Of a DNA stretch of 64,000 nt, positions 55,950 through 63,881 are shown in pieces. The notes under the pieces were generated by a model. It was not told where the DNA came from, did not search any database, and was given only the letters and a program-made list of their open reading frames with translations. Within the stretch, counting starts at the first letter, position 1. Every line of letters starts with the position of its first letter. The DNA is from Paenibacillus sp. J5C2022 (lineage in GTDB: Bacteria > Bacillota > Bacilli > Paenibacillales > Paenibacillaceae): contig NZ_JAOQJC010000008.1 of assembly GCF_025567625.1 (NCBI RefSeq), forward strand, positions 142,737 to 206,736, given 5' to 3'. The translations under genes were made by a program, and so were the position numbers.

Positions 55950-56090
55950 CTATTTCATTACGGCAAGTAATTTCACAATCGTCTGTGCTGCTTCTGCCCT
56001 GGTCAGCGCTTCGTTAGGAGCAGCTATATTTCCGCTTCTCCCCTCGACAATACCTTTACTATAGAGCGCGGAAACCGCTCCGCCCCTTCT
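55950..56090 (-). pseudogene. Remnant of an SLH-domain C-terminus
   Basis: Reverse frame reads GAVSALYSKGIVEGRSGNIA, then APNEALTRAEAAQTIVKLLA VMK and a stop at 55950. This is the end of a third SLH domain, ending like the SLH proteins in this window. Upstream coding sequence is absent; the frame dissolves into intergenic repeat DNA. Confidence 0.7.
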
Positions 56091-56132
56091 GTGCGAGGAT
56101 CGACTTCTGTGCGAACCGGACTAGTGTAGGGA

Positions 56133-56215
56133 AACCTGGACTGGAGCGCTGAAAAGGGGCATGTGAGCTAGAATGGTGCAGCAACCTACACTGGAGCACC
56201 GATATAGGGCATGTG
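56133..56215. repeat. Two 33-bp direct repeats, 50-bp period
   Basis: AACCTGGACTGGAGCGCTGA-type sequence at 56133-56165 and a similar AACCTACACTGGAGCACCGA at 56183-56215, both ending GGGCATGTG. It abuts intergenic repeat B. Confidence 0.6.
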
Positions 56216-56220
56216 TGGTG

Positions 56221-56416
56221 CCGGAGCGGATGTAGCGGTTGCCACAGAGCTTAATTGGCTCAAAAGGGCGAATTTGCAGGCTAACGGTCGCCATGGCGCT
56301 AATGTGACACGAAAAGTGTGATTATGGTGAATTCAGCTCGAAATAAGCTCAGTGGCGCCCGTTACAGCAAAAAAAGTAGAGTTTGAAACGCAATAAGCTC
56401 GATGGCAACCGTAAGA
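56221..56416. repeat. Intergenic repeat B, inverted copy of 43062-43258
   Basis: Starts CCGGAGCGGATGTAGCGG and ends GATGGCAACCGTAAGAG, matching the reverse complement of repeat A over its whole length, with the four GGTTGCCA...GAGCTTA modules in the mirrored order and orientation. No gene is visible in 56091-56561. Confidence 0.75.
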
Positions 56417-56561
56417 GCGAGAATTGAGAAGAAGTAACTACTTGTTGCGTTCATGTTGACACTTCATTAATCTTTACCCTCCTGTTAGTTGCGATATCCA
56501 GCATTTCCCACTATTAAGTAGCCGCTTACATTTCTATCCTTATGAATCACCTCCTTAACGC

Positions 56562-58913
56562 TCACTCGTAGTGAATACGCTCGGCCAGCTCGTGCTCCAC
56601 CTCAATGCTTGCTCGTTCCAACTGCTGCTGAACATGCTCTTCGTATTGCTCCTTCGCGTATTGCAATTGAAGAACCGCCTTCACTTCATTGAAGGGCATG
56701 TAGCCGCCGGAGTCACGCTCCAGGCATTCCAGCACATAGACATGGCCATTAAAGTAAAATGAGCGGCTTAGCTCACCCGCTTGGAGCACGGAGACATGCT
56801 GAAATAAACCAGCATCAAAACCTGTATCGATAGGCTTCGTGCTCTGATTGAACATGCGGACCGATTGCCCGCCTAGAGAGCGATCTATGAGGACATCAAT
56901 AGGCCGCTCTCCCCCATGCTCGATATACCAATAATCCGCTTGATCCACTACACCATATTTGCTGTAAAAGTATTGCGTGCCGTACTTCGAGCGATAAGTG
57001 ATGTTGACCAGGACGAGCCCTTCCTCCATGTCGGGAACAAGTGTGGGAATCTCGCCAACATATTGCGCCTGCTCATGCGCCGTAATCGCTTCATAGTGCA
57101 GGACATCATAGATACGACCAGCCGTATCTGCAATTTCAACCGTAATGTGTACGTCAACGCCGGATTGATGACTATGCAAGTAGAGACGGTGTGCGAAAGC
57201 TTCGCCCTTCGTTACGCCCAGACTGCGATAGTCCAGCGATACATGAACGGGGGAGAAAGGCTGCTTCGTCCAGTAATAGCTCATTTTCGTTTCCCCGTAG
57301 TAATCCAGCAGATTCGTACATGACACATTAGGCCAAGGCTCGCTCATCTGCCAAATAATGCTGCCGCTATTTCGGAATTTTCTCCGCCGGTTGGCTTCAA
57401 GGATAAATCGTATTCCTTCCGCCTGCACCCATTGGCTTGCCGCAGAGAACTGCTCAATATCCGCCAGCTCGCCGAACAGCTTCCGATCGCGTTCCCAGGT
57501 GTCCCACCACTCGCCATGATGCCGCCATACGCGATTATCCTTCATCGATGCGGGTACTAGCTGCTCCGGGCTTAGAAACTTGCGCAAGCTCTTGACGCTG
57601 CTCAAGCCATCCACCCCGAATTCGCTATGGAACAAATTATCGTTCTCGCCATAGAACCGATAATGCTCCGGGTTGTCCATATACTTCCAATGCCCGTGCA
57701 CATCATGTCCCAGGCCCTTCACATCTGTAATATATTGAACAGGTCCCGAAGCGGAAGTAGGCAAGCAGAGCCGCTGCGGATCATATTGCTCCACCAGTTG
57801 CCGCAGCATCGCCAGATTGGCATCTTCGAAGCCGGATGGCTTATTCGGCTCGCTCATCAGCTCATTGCCGCCGCTCCATACGGTCAGCGAAGTATAATTG
57901 CGGCGAGTTCGCAATGCGGCAATTGCCGACTGGCGCAGCAGCTCGAGGAATAGCGGCTTCTTCGAAGGAATATTATCCACCCCTGAGCTGGATTGCATAA
58001 ATTCCTGCCAGATTAAGATGCCATGCCGATCGCACTGCTCATACAACCGATGTTTCTCAATTAGTCCGCCGCCCCATATGCGCACAAGATTCATATTCGC
58101 TTGCTTCATCATATAGATCATCCAGTCATACTGACCGTCCTTCACATTGCCGTACAAGTGATCAAGCGGCGCCAGATTCGCTCCGCGAATATAGATGCGT
58201 TGACCATTGATTCGTATCGTATAAGGCAGCGCATCGCTAGGACTGCCTTCGTTCTGCTCATATTCCAGCTTGCGGATGCCCGTCTGGAAGGATTGCGTGC
58301 ATAGCAGATTTCCTGAGAGCGAGTAAAGTTCAATTGTGACCCTATAGAGTGGCTGTTCGCCATCCCATATGCCGATATTCACTAAGCGAGTGGAGAAATC
58401 CCATTTATAATTAAACCTGCTCTTTTGTGTGAAGGTTTCCGATGTTTTGCCGATTTGCCCCATTTCATCCGGAGCATGCAGCAGCAGAACGGCTATTTCG
58501 ATTGGCTGCCGCTGTGCGATCATATCCGTGATATCAACTACCGCCTCGGTAAACATCCCTTTATGCTCGCCAAGCCTTACCCCATTGACATAGATAATAG
58601 CCTCATAATCCAGGCCTTTGAACACCAGCTCGAACTTCTCTCCCAGTTCGTCTATCGGGTCGATTGTCGTACGATACATCCACCAGCGATTCTCCACCCA
58701 TTCGCATTGCAGGCTGTTCAGCTCGTAATACGGGTTCGGAATGAGACCTGCCTCATATAGATCGAAGTGTACGCCGCCCGGTACGGTAGCAGGCAGCCAT
58801 TCGCATATGCCCAGCAGCTCCTGCCCGAGCTCCATGCTTACGGATTTGATTGGAACCCATGGCCAGAATCCTTTCACCTGCCAGGCTGCGCCTTGCAATT
58901 GTATCTCTTTCAT
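56562..58913 (-). CDS. GH2 beta-mannosidase-like glycoside hydrolase
   Basis: 783 aa, AAGGAG 9 nt before ATG 58913. N-terminal sugar-binding jelly roll (about 1-180, WLPATVPGGVHFDLYEAGLI; FKGLDYEAIIYVNG), Ig-like domain, then a TIM barrel with NLVRIWGGGLIEKHRLYEQC, acid/base Glu in WSGGNELM (about 360) and nucleophile Glu in FHSEFGVDG (about 440). The CEWVENRWWMYRT and IWGGG motifs favour beta-mannosidase over beta-galactosidase. No signal peptide, so intracellular, acting on imported manno-oligosaccharides. Slightly shorter than typical 820-850 aa enzymes. Single gene. Confidence 0.88.
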   Translation of the reverse strand: MKEIQLQGAAWQVKGFWPWVPIKSVSMELGQELLGICEWLPATVPGGVHFDLYEAGLIPNPYYELNSLQCEWVENRWWMYRTTIDPIDELGEKFELVFKGLDYEAIIYVNGVRLGEHKGMFTEAVVDITDMIAQRQPIEIAVLLLHAPDEMGQIGKTSETFTQKSRFNYKWDFSTRLVNIGIWDGEQPLYRVTIELYSLSGNLLCTQSFQTGIRKLEYEQNEGSPSDALPYTIRINGQRIYIRGANLAPLDHLYGNVKDGQYDWMIYMMKQANMNLVRIWGGGLIEKHRLYEQCDRHGILIWQEFMQSSSGVDNIPSKKPLFLELLRQSAIAALRTRRNYTSLTVWSGGNELMSEPNKPSGFEDANLAMLRQLVEQYDPQRLCLPTSASGPVQYITDVKGLGHDVHGHWKYMDNPEHYRFYGENDNLFHSEFGVDGLSSVKSLRKFLSPEQLVPASMKDNRVWRHHGEWWDTWERDRKLFGELADIEQFSAASQWVQAEGIRFILEANRRRKFRNSGSIIWQMSEPWPNVSCTNLLDYYGETKMSYYWTKQPFSPVHVSLDYRSLGVTKGEAFAHRLYLHSHQSGVDVHITVEIADTAGRIYDVLHYEAITAHEQAQYVGEIPTLVPDMEEGLVLVNITYRSKYGTQYFYSKYGVVDQADYWYIEHGGERPIDVLIDRSLGGQSVRMFNQSTKPIDTGFDAGLFQHVSVLQAGELSRSFYFNGHVYVLECLERDSGGYMPFNEVKAVLQLQYAKEQYEEHVQQQLERASIEVEHELAERIHYE

Positions 58914-59197
58914 GTGCCGTAACTCCTTCCAATCGCGCTATGAATAAAGCTCATCTTAGCACACAGACTTTCCATTCCGACAGGTTGCTATCCTGCTAAA
59001 TGGTATGGAATAGGAGCAATGCATCATAACCCGCCGACCAACTTGGACAATAGTCTTATAGTAGAGGCATAGAGCGAGAGGAAGGTTAGCGCCATGTTGA
59101 AAACGCTTAACAATGACGATGAATACTTTAGTAAGAGCCCAGTACGGGAGTGATCGTCTTATCGCAATCCTGTCTGGTAATGCCTTCCTGCCACTTA

Positions 59198-59755
59198 TCA
59201 GAATTGCACGATACTTCTCCATAACAAGTGGAACATGTGTTGCATCTCGTCCTCGGAGAGCTTTCCGTACTTCTGCTGATACATAATCATTCCTCTGATG
59301 CTGCCGTAGATGTGCTCACTCAGCAAGGTGAGCTTCATAGGGACAATGACCTCCTCCTGGATCCCCCGGTTCAGCAACTGCTCGATAAAGGCGAACTGCC
59401 GCTTCATCTCTTCCTTGTGCAACCGATGGATGAACGGAGAGCTCGCGAACAGCTCGAGAAATTTAAACTTCTGCTCGTGCTCGCTCCCCCACTGAATCCA
59501 CTTGTACCACAGCTCACGTATGCCCTTCTTCACGGAGACGATTTCCGCCGTGTCCGGTACAATAAATTCATAAAGCTCTTCTTTCGTGGCGACATAAATG
59601 GAGGCAATAAGCTCCTCCTTCGTTTTGAAGTAATGAAAGAAGGTTCCGTTGGACACACCGGCTGAGGCAATTAGCTTCGTAATGGGCGTTCCGTGAAATC
59701 CGTATTCTACAAAGGCTTCCAACGCTGTCTGGAGGATAGCTTGCTTCTTATTCAT
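59198..59755 (-). CDS. TetR/AcrR-family regulator, divergent from the SDR gene
   Basis: 185 aa from the second ATG (59755), 6 nt after AAGGAG. N-terminal helix-turn-helix ITKLIASAGVSNGTFFHYFK; all-helical C-terminus. Divergent from an SDR oxidoreductase with two AGAGT-N4-ACTCT palindromes between them (59788-59801, 59894-59907), one over each promoter, so it should repress both itself and the SDR gene. 58914-59197 downstream holds no convincing gene. Confidence 0.9.
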   Translation of the reverse strand: MNKKQAILQTALEAFVEYGFHGTPITKLIASAGVSNGTFFHYFKTKEELIASIYVATKEELYEFIVPDTAEIVSVKKGIRELWYKWIQWGSEHEQKFKFLELFASSPFIHRLHKEEMKRQFAFIEQLLNRGIQEEVIVPMKLTLLSEHIYGSIRGMIMYQQKYGKLSEDEMQHMFHLLWRSIVQF

Positions 59756-59787
59756 CATGATCTCCTTCTGTCATATGCGGCATAATA

Positions 59788-59801
59788 AGAGTATACACTC
59801 T
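59788..59801. promoter_or_regulatory. TetR operator 1 (AGAGT-N4-ACTCT)
   Basis: Perfect 5-bp arms, 33 bp upstream of the TetR start, overlapping a TATACT -10-like element on the minus strand. Confidence 0.65.
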
Positions 59802-59858
59802 ATATTTTAAAGAATGATACAAATCTATCTTGTGAAATTCGGCTGAAAACGAATAGTT

Positions 59859-59887
59859 TTGACTTTCATTTCCCCATATTGTATATT
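59859..59887 (+). promoter_or_regulatory. Promoter of the SDR gene
   Basis: TTGACT (59859-59864), 17-bp spacer, TATATT (59882-59887). Operator 2 starts 7 bp downstream, at the expected start point. Confidence 0.75.
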
Positions 59888-59893
59888 ATATCC

Positions 59894-59907
59894 AGAGTGA
59901 ACACTCT
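59894..59907. promoter_or_regulatory. TetR operator 2 (AGAGT-N4-ACTCT)
   Basis: Same arms as operator 1, placed at +1 of the SDR promoter, where bound repressor would block initiation. Confidence 0.65.
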
Positions 59908-59939
59908 ATACTCGTTAATCGTGAAGGGAGCTGCTGCCA

Positions 59940-60803
59940 ATGTATAACGTCGTCCTTATTACAGGAGCGTCTACCGGAGTCGGATTGGAGACATCGCTAC
60001 TGCTGGCATCCAAAGGTTATAAGGTCTATTCTACTATGAGAGATGTAACGAAAAAAGAGCGTTTGCTCGAAGCGGCGCACCAAAAGCAAGTTGATGTCAC
60101 AGTCAAGCAGTTGGACGTTACAAGCAGCGAGAGCGTGAACCGCTGTGTGCAGGAGATCCTCGACGAGCAAGGGCATATCGACATCCTTGTGAACAATGCC
60201 GGTGTAGGCTTCATTCGTACGACGGAGCAAGCGACGGAGGAAGAAATACAATGGCAGCTCGACGTCAATCTGATGGGTGTCATGCGATGCACCAAGGCCG
60301 TATTGCCGAGCATGAGGCAACGCCGTAGCGGGCGCGTCATCAATATTACGTCGGTCGGAGGACTGGTGGGCCAGCCGTTTAATGAATTTTACTGCGCGGC
60401 CAAATTCGGTGTGGAAGGATATACGGAATCGCTTGCAAGCTATGTACAACCGCATTTTCAGATCAAGTTCACCGCGATCGAGCCCGGCGGGATCGTCTCG
60501 GAATTCACCAACAATGTACTGCAGCAATTCCAGGGCAGCGGCGGGATGAAGGATGACGAGTATGCTCCATTATTGAACCAATATATTCAGGGAACTCAGA
60601 GCCGCGCATCGGAAGGAATCTACCAGACGTCGGAGGAGGTGGCGCGCGTCATTCTGTCCTGCATGGAGATGGATGAGCCTCCGGTAAGGATGAGAACGTC
60701 GCCGTGGGCTGAGCAATTCACTCGGCTCAAGACAGAGTCGGACCCAAGCGGCAAGAAGCTTCAGCAGCAGATCACCACCGCGTTGCTCGGGAAACAAGAT
60801 TAG
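59940..60803 (+). CDS. Short-chain dehydrogenase/reductase (SDR)
   Basis: 287 aa, GGGAG 10 nt before ATG 59940. Classical SDR: cofactor motif TGASTGVG (residues 8-15), NNAG (about 87), catalytic Ser in ITSVGG and YCAAK (about 150-154), then PGGIVSEF. Arg residues after the second strand (STMRDVTKKER) suggest NADP(H). Substrate unknown. Controlled by the divergent TetR protein, so probably induced by a toxic or xenobiotic carbonyl compound. Confidence 0.9.
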   Translation: MYNVVLITGASTGVGLETSLLLASKGYKVYSTMRDVTKKERLLEAAHQKQVDVTVKQLDVTSSESVNRCVQEILDEQGHIDILVNNAGVGFIRTTEQATEEEIQWQLDVNLMGVMRCTKAVLPSMRQRRSGRVINITSVGGLVGQPFNEFYCAAKFGVEGYTESLASYVQPHFQIKFTAIEPGGIVSEFTNNVLQQFQGSGGMKDDEYAPLLNQYIQGTQSRASEGIYQTSEEVARVILSCMEMDEPPVRMRTSPWAEQFTRLKTESDPSGKKLQQQITTALLGKQD

Positions 60804-60847
60804 AGCAGGTAACTTTCTGCAGCAAGGCCATCTCCGATCATGTTCAT

Positions 60848-60891
60848 AGGAAAGAGTCGTTGCAGCCTTCCCTCTACAACGGCTCTTTCCT
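60848..60891. terminator. Bidirectional terminator between SDR and VOC genes
   Basis: 15-bp arms AGGAAAGAGTCGTTG and CAACGGCTCTTTCCT with a 14-nt loop. It lies between convergent genes (stops at 60803 and 60938). No long U tract. Confidence 0.65.
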
Positions 60892-60937
60892 GTTCAACAA
60901 TCCGTATGGGTACTATGTCCTGTCCGGTAATTCCATC

Positions 60938-61387
60938 CTAATTTAGTCGGTCATCATACATCAGTTGGATTTGAACGCCGAACGGGTCTTCGACAATGCC
61001 GTATGCTTTGCTGAACACATTGCCGGCCAATGGGACAATTACTTTCACCCTGTCATCTGTAGTCAAGCTGTTGTAGAAGCCCTCAATCTCATCCAGGTCC
61101 GCACTTTGCACACACAATGAAGTGTTGTTTCCCACTGCATATTTTTGTTTGGGGTCCATTGGATCTTCAGCCAGCATGACTTTTGTTTTTCCGATCAATA
61201 GGACGGAATGCGAGACATCATGCTTGTTTTCATCCGTAAGCTGCAGCGAGCTGTCGCGTTTTGCCATGTCCTCATAGGTGACAAGCAATAGTTCCTCCGC
61301 TTTAAAGTGCTTTTTGTAAAAATCTACAGCTTCCTTGGCTTTTCCGTTCATGGATAAGAAAATCGCTACCTCTAGTGTTGCATGCAT
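60938..61387 (-). CDS. VOC-family (PhnB-like glyoxalase fold) protein
   Basis: 149 aa from ATG 61387 (AAGGAG 9 nt upstream; the ATG three codons earlier is too close to it). betaalphabetabetabeta pattern of the PhnB/glyoxalase family: FLSMNGKAKEAVDFYKKHFK, SVLLIGKTKVMLAEDPMDPK, LAGNVFSKAYGIVEDPFGVQ. Enzymatic role not predictable. Divergent from the WYL regulator, which probably controls it. Confidence 0.85.
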   Translation of the reverse strand: MHATLEVAIFLSMNGKAKEAVDFYKKHFKAEELLLVTYEDMAKRDSSLQLTDENKHDVSHSVLLIGKTKVMLAEDPMDPKQKYAVGNNTSLCVQSADLDEIEGFYNSLTTDDRVKVIVPLAGNVFSKAYGIVEDPFGVQIQLMYDDRLN

Positions 61388-61469
61388 CGTATGCATCTCC
61401 TTTTTGTATCAAGATATAATGTGATGTCAGGTCGTTTGATGACTGCCTTGCGTTTATTCTAAAATATAA

Positions 61470-61490
61470 AGGTATCAAACTATGACACCT
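61470..61490. promoter_or_regulatory. Inverted repeat AGGTATCA-N5-TGACACCT
   Basis: Seven of eight arm positions match. It lies 17 bp upstream of the WYL regulator start in the divergent region and is a candidate operator for it. Confidence 0.5.
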
Positions 61491-61506
61491 TATAAGGAGA
61501 TCAACC

Positions 61507-62442
61507 GTGAAGAAATCCGAACGTTTAAATGACATGATTAGATATATGAACGGCCGTGAATTCTTTAATTTAAGCGACTTAATGGATAAATACGCTATCT
61601 CAAAAAGTACGGCCTTGCGCGATATCGCTTCATTAGAGCAATTGGGCATGCCCATATATGCGGAACATGGCAGACATGGACGATACGGCATATTAAAAAA
61701 CAGATTGTTGTCGCCCATTATTTTTACGATCGATGAAGTGTATGCCTTGTATTTCGCCATGTTGACGTTAGACGCTTATCAATCTACGCCCTTTCATTTA
61801 AGTGTCAATGGGCTGAACGAGAAGTTTGAAAACTGTCTTTCTCCGGAACAAATCAAGCGAATACATAGCATGAAAAAAGTGCTGCAATTTGAAATGGTTC
61901 AGCATCAGTATGTGAGTCGTTTTTTAGACAGCATTCTTAAAAGCATTGTTAATGAGAGCAGCTGTTGCATTCGTTACGCAAAAAGTAATCAGGAAACGAG
62001 CTACCATGTGCAGTTTTTCAAAATTTCCGCCAGGTTTGGTCAATGGTATGCTGCTGGAATAGAGTTGCATACGAACCAACATAGAGTGTTCAGATGCGAC
62101 AGAATAACCTTCATAGAAGAAGAGCGCGAACAACGCTATTCCATAGACGAGCTTATTAGTCGCTCATTGGAGTTTTACCGTTCGAACCATAGCATTGAAT
62201 TTGAAGTCGAGATTTTAGAAGAAGCAAAGGATATTTTTTATAAAGAACATTATCCTTCGATGAAAATGGAAAGTGGCGACGGGACCTTTATTAAGGGGTT
62301 CTACAATCCAGGCGAGGAGGAATTTCTAGCCGACTATATGATGAGATATGGTCAGAATGTGGTGTCCGTGAAGCCTGAATCGTTAAAGCGATTGATTCGG
62401 GATCGAGTAGAGAGTCTACTGGATCATTATGAGCGGATTTAG
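61507..62442 (+). CDS. DeoR/YafY-type regulator with WYL domain
   Basis: 311 aa from GTG 61507 (AAGGAG 7 nt upstream). N-terminal winged helix (FNLSDLMDKYAISKSTALRD), central WYL ligand domain (QWYAAGIELHTNQHRVFRCD, about 175-205) and a C-terminal WCX-like extension. Such proteins sense nucleotides or other effectors and regulate adjacent genes, here the divergent VOC gene. Confidence 0.88.
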   Translation: MKKSERLNDMIRYMNGREFFNLSDLMDKYAISKSTALRDIASLEQLGMPIYAEHGRHGRYGILKNRLLSPIIFTIDEVYALYFAMLTLDAYQSTPFHLSVNGLNEKFENCLSPEQIKRIHSMKKVLQFEMVQHQYVSRFLDSILKSIVNESSCCIRYAKSNQETSYHVQFFKISARFGQWYAAGIELHTNQHRVFRCDRITFIEEEREQRYSIDELISRSLEFYRSNHSIEFEVEILEEAKDIFYKEHYPSMKMESGDGTFIKGFYNPGEEEFLADYMMRYGQNVVSVKPESLKRLIRDRVESLLDHYERI

Positions 62443-62499
62443 ATTTAGAAACTACTCTCTAGCTTGTACAGCAATGGCACATCGCATTCGCAAACCTTC

Positions 62500-62529
62500 T
62501 GTGCAAGAAATTACATATTTTGATATAAT
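62500..62529 (+). promoter_or_regulatory. Promoter of type I toxin 2
   Basis: TGTGCA (62500-62505), 18-bp spacer, TATAAT (62524-62529), same layout as module 1. Confidence 0.65.
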
Positions 62530-62587
62530 ACTAGTGTACAACAGACTTGGGCAGGAAAGTATCGCCTCCAGAGTGGGGGTGATGCTT

Positions 62588-62668
62588 ATGAAATTTTCGT
62601 TGACAGAAGTGATCATGCTCGGTATGTTCTTACTGGCTTTACTCACTTATCTGCATAAACGAAAATAA
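62588..62668 (+). CDS. 26-aa hydrophobic peptide, type I toxin-like (module 2)
   Basis: MKFSLTEVIMLGMFLLALLT then YLHKRK, differing from module 1 at two residues. The SD (GGGGG) is in a 9-bp stem with an upstream AGTATCGCC, as in module 1. The about 300 bp around it, including both promoters and the shared terminator, is homologous to 55590-55895, so the whole module was duplicated. Confidence 0.75.
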   Translation: MKFSLTEVIMLGMFLLALLTYLHKRK

Positions 62669-62775
62669 TCCGCCCAGGTTAGCGCCAAGGTGCGGATTAT
62701 TTTCTCTGACATTTGGAGGTTTCCCACCCAAAATGTTGTGCAGGGAGTCGGATGGCCGTCCGGCTCCTTATTCTT
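62655..62775 (-). ncRNA. Antisense RNA antitoxin (module 2)
   Basis: Reverse-strand promoter TTGCAC (62810-62805), 17-bp spacer, TATGAT (62787-62782). It ends at hairpin AAAATAATCCGC / GCGGATTATTTT inside the toxin 3' end. Stem bases differ from module 1 on both arms (compensatory), which supports a selected RNA structure. Confidence 0.7.
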
Positions 62776-62834
62776 ATTCTAATCATATCACGGGTGTTTC
62801 ATTCGTGCAATTTGACTTTGAGAAGATTCTGACC

Positions 62835-63080
62835 CTAATTTCTCATCTCATAGATTTTTTGCAAGGTATTGAGGTGCAATTCTTCCGGTATTATGCCTAT
62901 CGGCGGCATTTCGGTCTCAATATAGCCGTATTGTTTCAAATCAATCAATGAACCCATCCTCTCCAACAGAATTAAGTTGTTTTTAGGTATAAAAATACCG
63001 CGAACAAGCAGCCTCCTAAGAAGCTGCTGTTCACGGCGAAAAGCCAAAAGTCGGCTAATAAAAAGGGATGCGACCTTCAT
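62835..63080 (-). CDS. Small hypothetical protein
   Basis: 81 aa, MKVASLFISRLLAFRREQQL... IPKNNLILLERMGSL... HLNTLQKIYEMRN. The ribosome site is weak (GGGAT) and the protein is not recognised. The frame is open a few codons further upstream (TFREYCCQRD), so it may be the tail of a broken gene in this remnant-rich region. Confidence 0.3.
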   Translation of the reverse strand: MKVASLFISRLLAFRREQQLLRRLLVRGIFIPKNNLILLERMGSLIDLKQYGYIETEMPPIGIIPEELHLNTLQKIYEMRN

Positions 63081-63340
63081 CGTATCCCGCTGACAGCAGT
63101 ATTCACGAAAGGTTACTGTTTATGGCATAGCATAAAACATTGGTAATATTCCCGGTCGCTATCATTCCAAGCTGTACTCTAAGATTGGTATTTACTATGC
63201 CCGGTAATTGGTTAAGTTAAATCCACCAATACCATATAAGCAGTCACTTAAAACATCTCCTTTCGCGGGAAAAAGTTGAAATACAATCTCACTACTATAG
63301 TGTGACATAACCCTTCGTGAGAAAGCAGTAGAAAACTTAG

Positions 63341-63606
63341 TAACTCAACTTTCGCAGAACGAAATTCGGCTTAAAAACTTGATGTGACTTGTGAAACCAT
63401 GGATTACAAATAGAACTTGCAAAATTCGCGCCATTCAAGCCGGTGCTTCCGCATCGTGCAACTTGTCGATTTGATCAATGAAATCGCCACAAAGGTAGGA
63501 AAGAAAGTCTCCAGTTTGATTCAGCGTCAACTCCAGCAATGGATTGCCGGTTTGCCTAACTACATCAAGGCGTATTTGTCGATTTCAAGCTGCGAAAGTT
63601 GAGTTA
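63341..63606 (+). mobile_element. 266-bp IS remnant / MITE-like element with 17-bp perfect terminal repeats
   Basis: TAACTCAACTTTCGCAG at 63341-63357 and its exact reverse complement at 63590-63606. Inside, the plus strand reads VQLVDLINEIATKVGKKVSS, then LIQRQLQQWIAGLPNYIKAY LSISSCES and a stop within the right repeat, like the C-terminus of a DDE transposase. An internal deletion derivative of an IS is the simplest reading. Confidence 0.65.
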
Positions 63607-63881
63607 ATAAGAAATACCTTTAGCGAGGTGTATGTGCCATGCAATGGCAAGAGGTTCGCAATATTTACCCTGACTTTCCTGCCTCCAACCGAGGCCACAT
63701 CGCTTACAGCCAAGCATTCGCTAACTTTCCTACCTCCAACCGAGGCCACATCGCTTAATAACGGAATTGTCTTACCATTTTCGTCCCGCAGCTTCTCATT
63801 GTGCTTGTCTACAAAGCGATCCCCATGTTTATGTTCATCAAAGAAGATACGTTTCGGAATGTTTGTCCCCATACTCTTCAC
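63585..63881 (-). pseudogene. Transposase N-terminal remnant with in-frame 51-bp duplication
   Basis: MGTNIPKRIFFDEHKHGDRF VDKHNEKLRDENGK resembles the first about 30 residues of zinc-binding-type (IS91-like) transposases. After this the homology stops. The segment then contains two copies of SDVASVGGRKV (DNA 63673-63706 and 63724-63757, 33 of 34 identical, 51-bp period). No catalytic part remains in the window. Confidence 0.4.

Noticed and set aside
59094..59153. 19-codon plus-strand ORF (MLKTLNNDDEYFSKSPVRE)
   Set aside because: A weak SD-like GAGGAAGG lies upstream but the spacing is long and there is no promoter; too little evidence to call a gene.
63673..63757. Two 34-bp repeats separated by 17 bp, resembling a minimal CRISPR
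   Set aside because: Only two units, the spacer is far too short, and the 51-bp period keeps a reading frame; it is an in-frame duplication in a transposase remnant. No cas genes.
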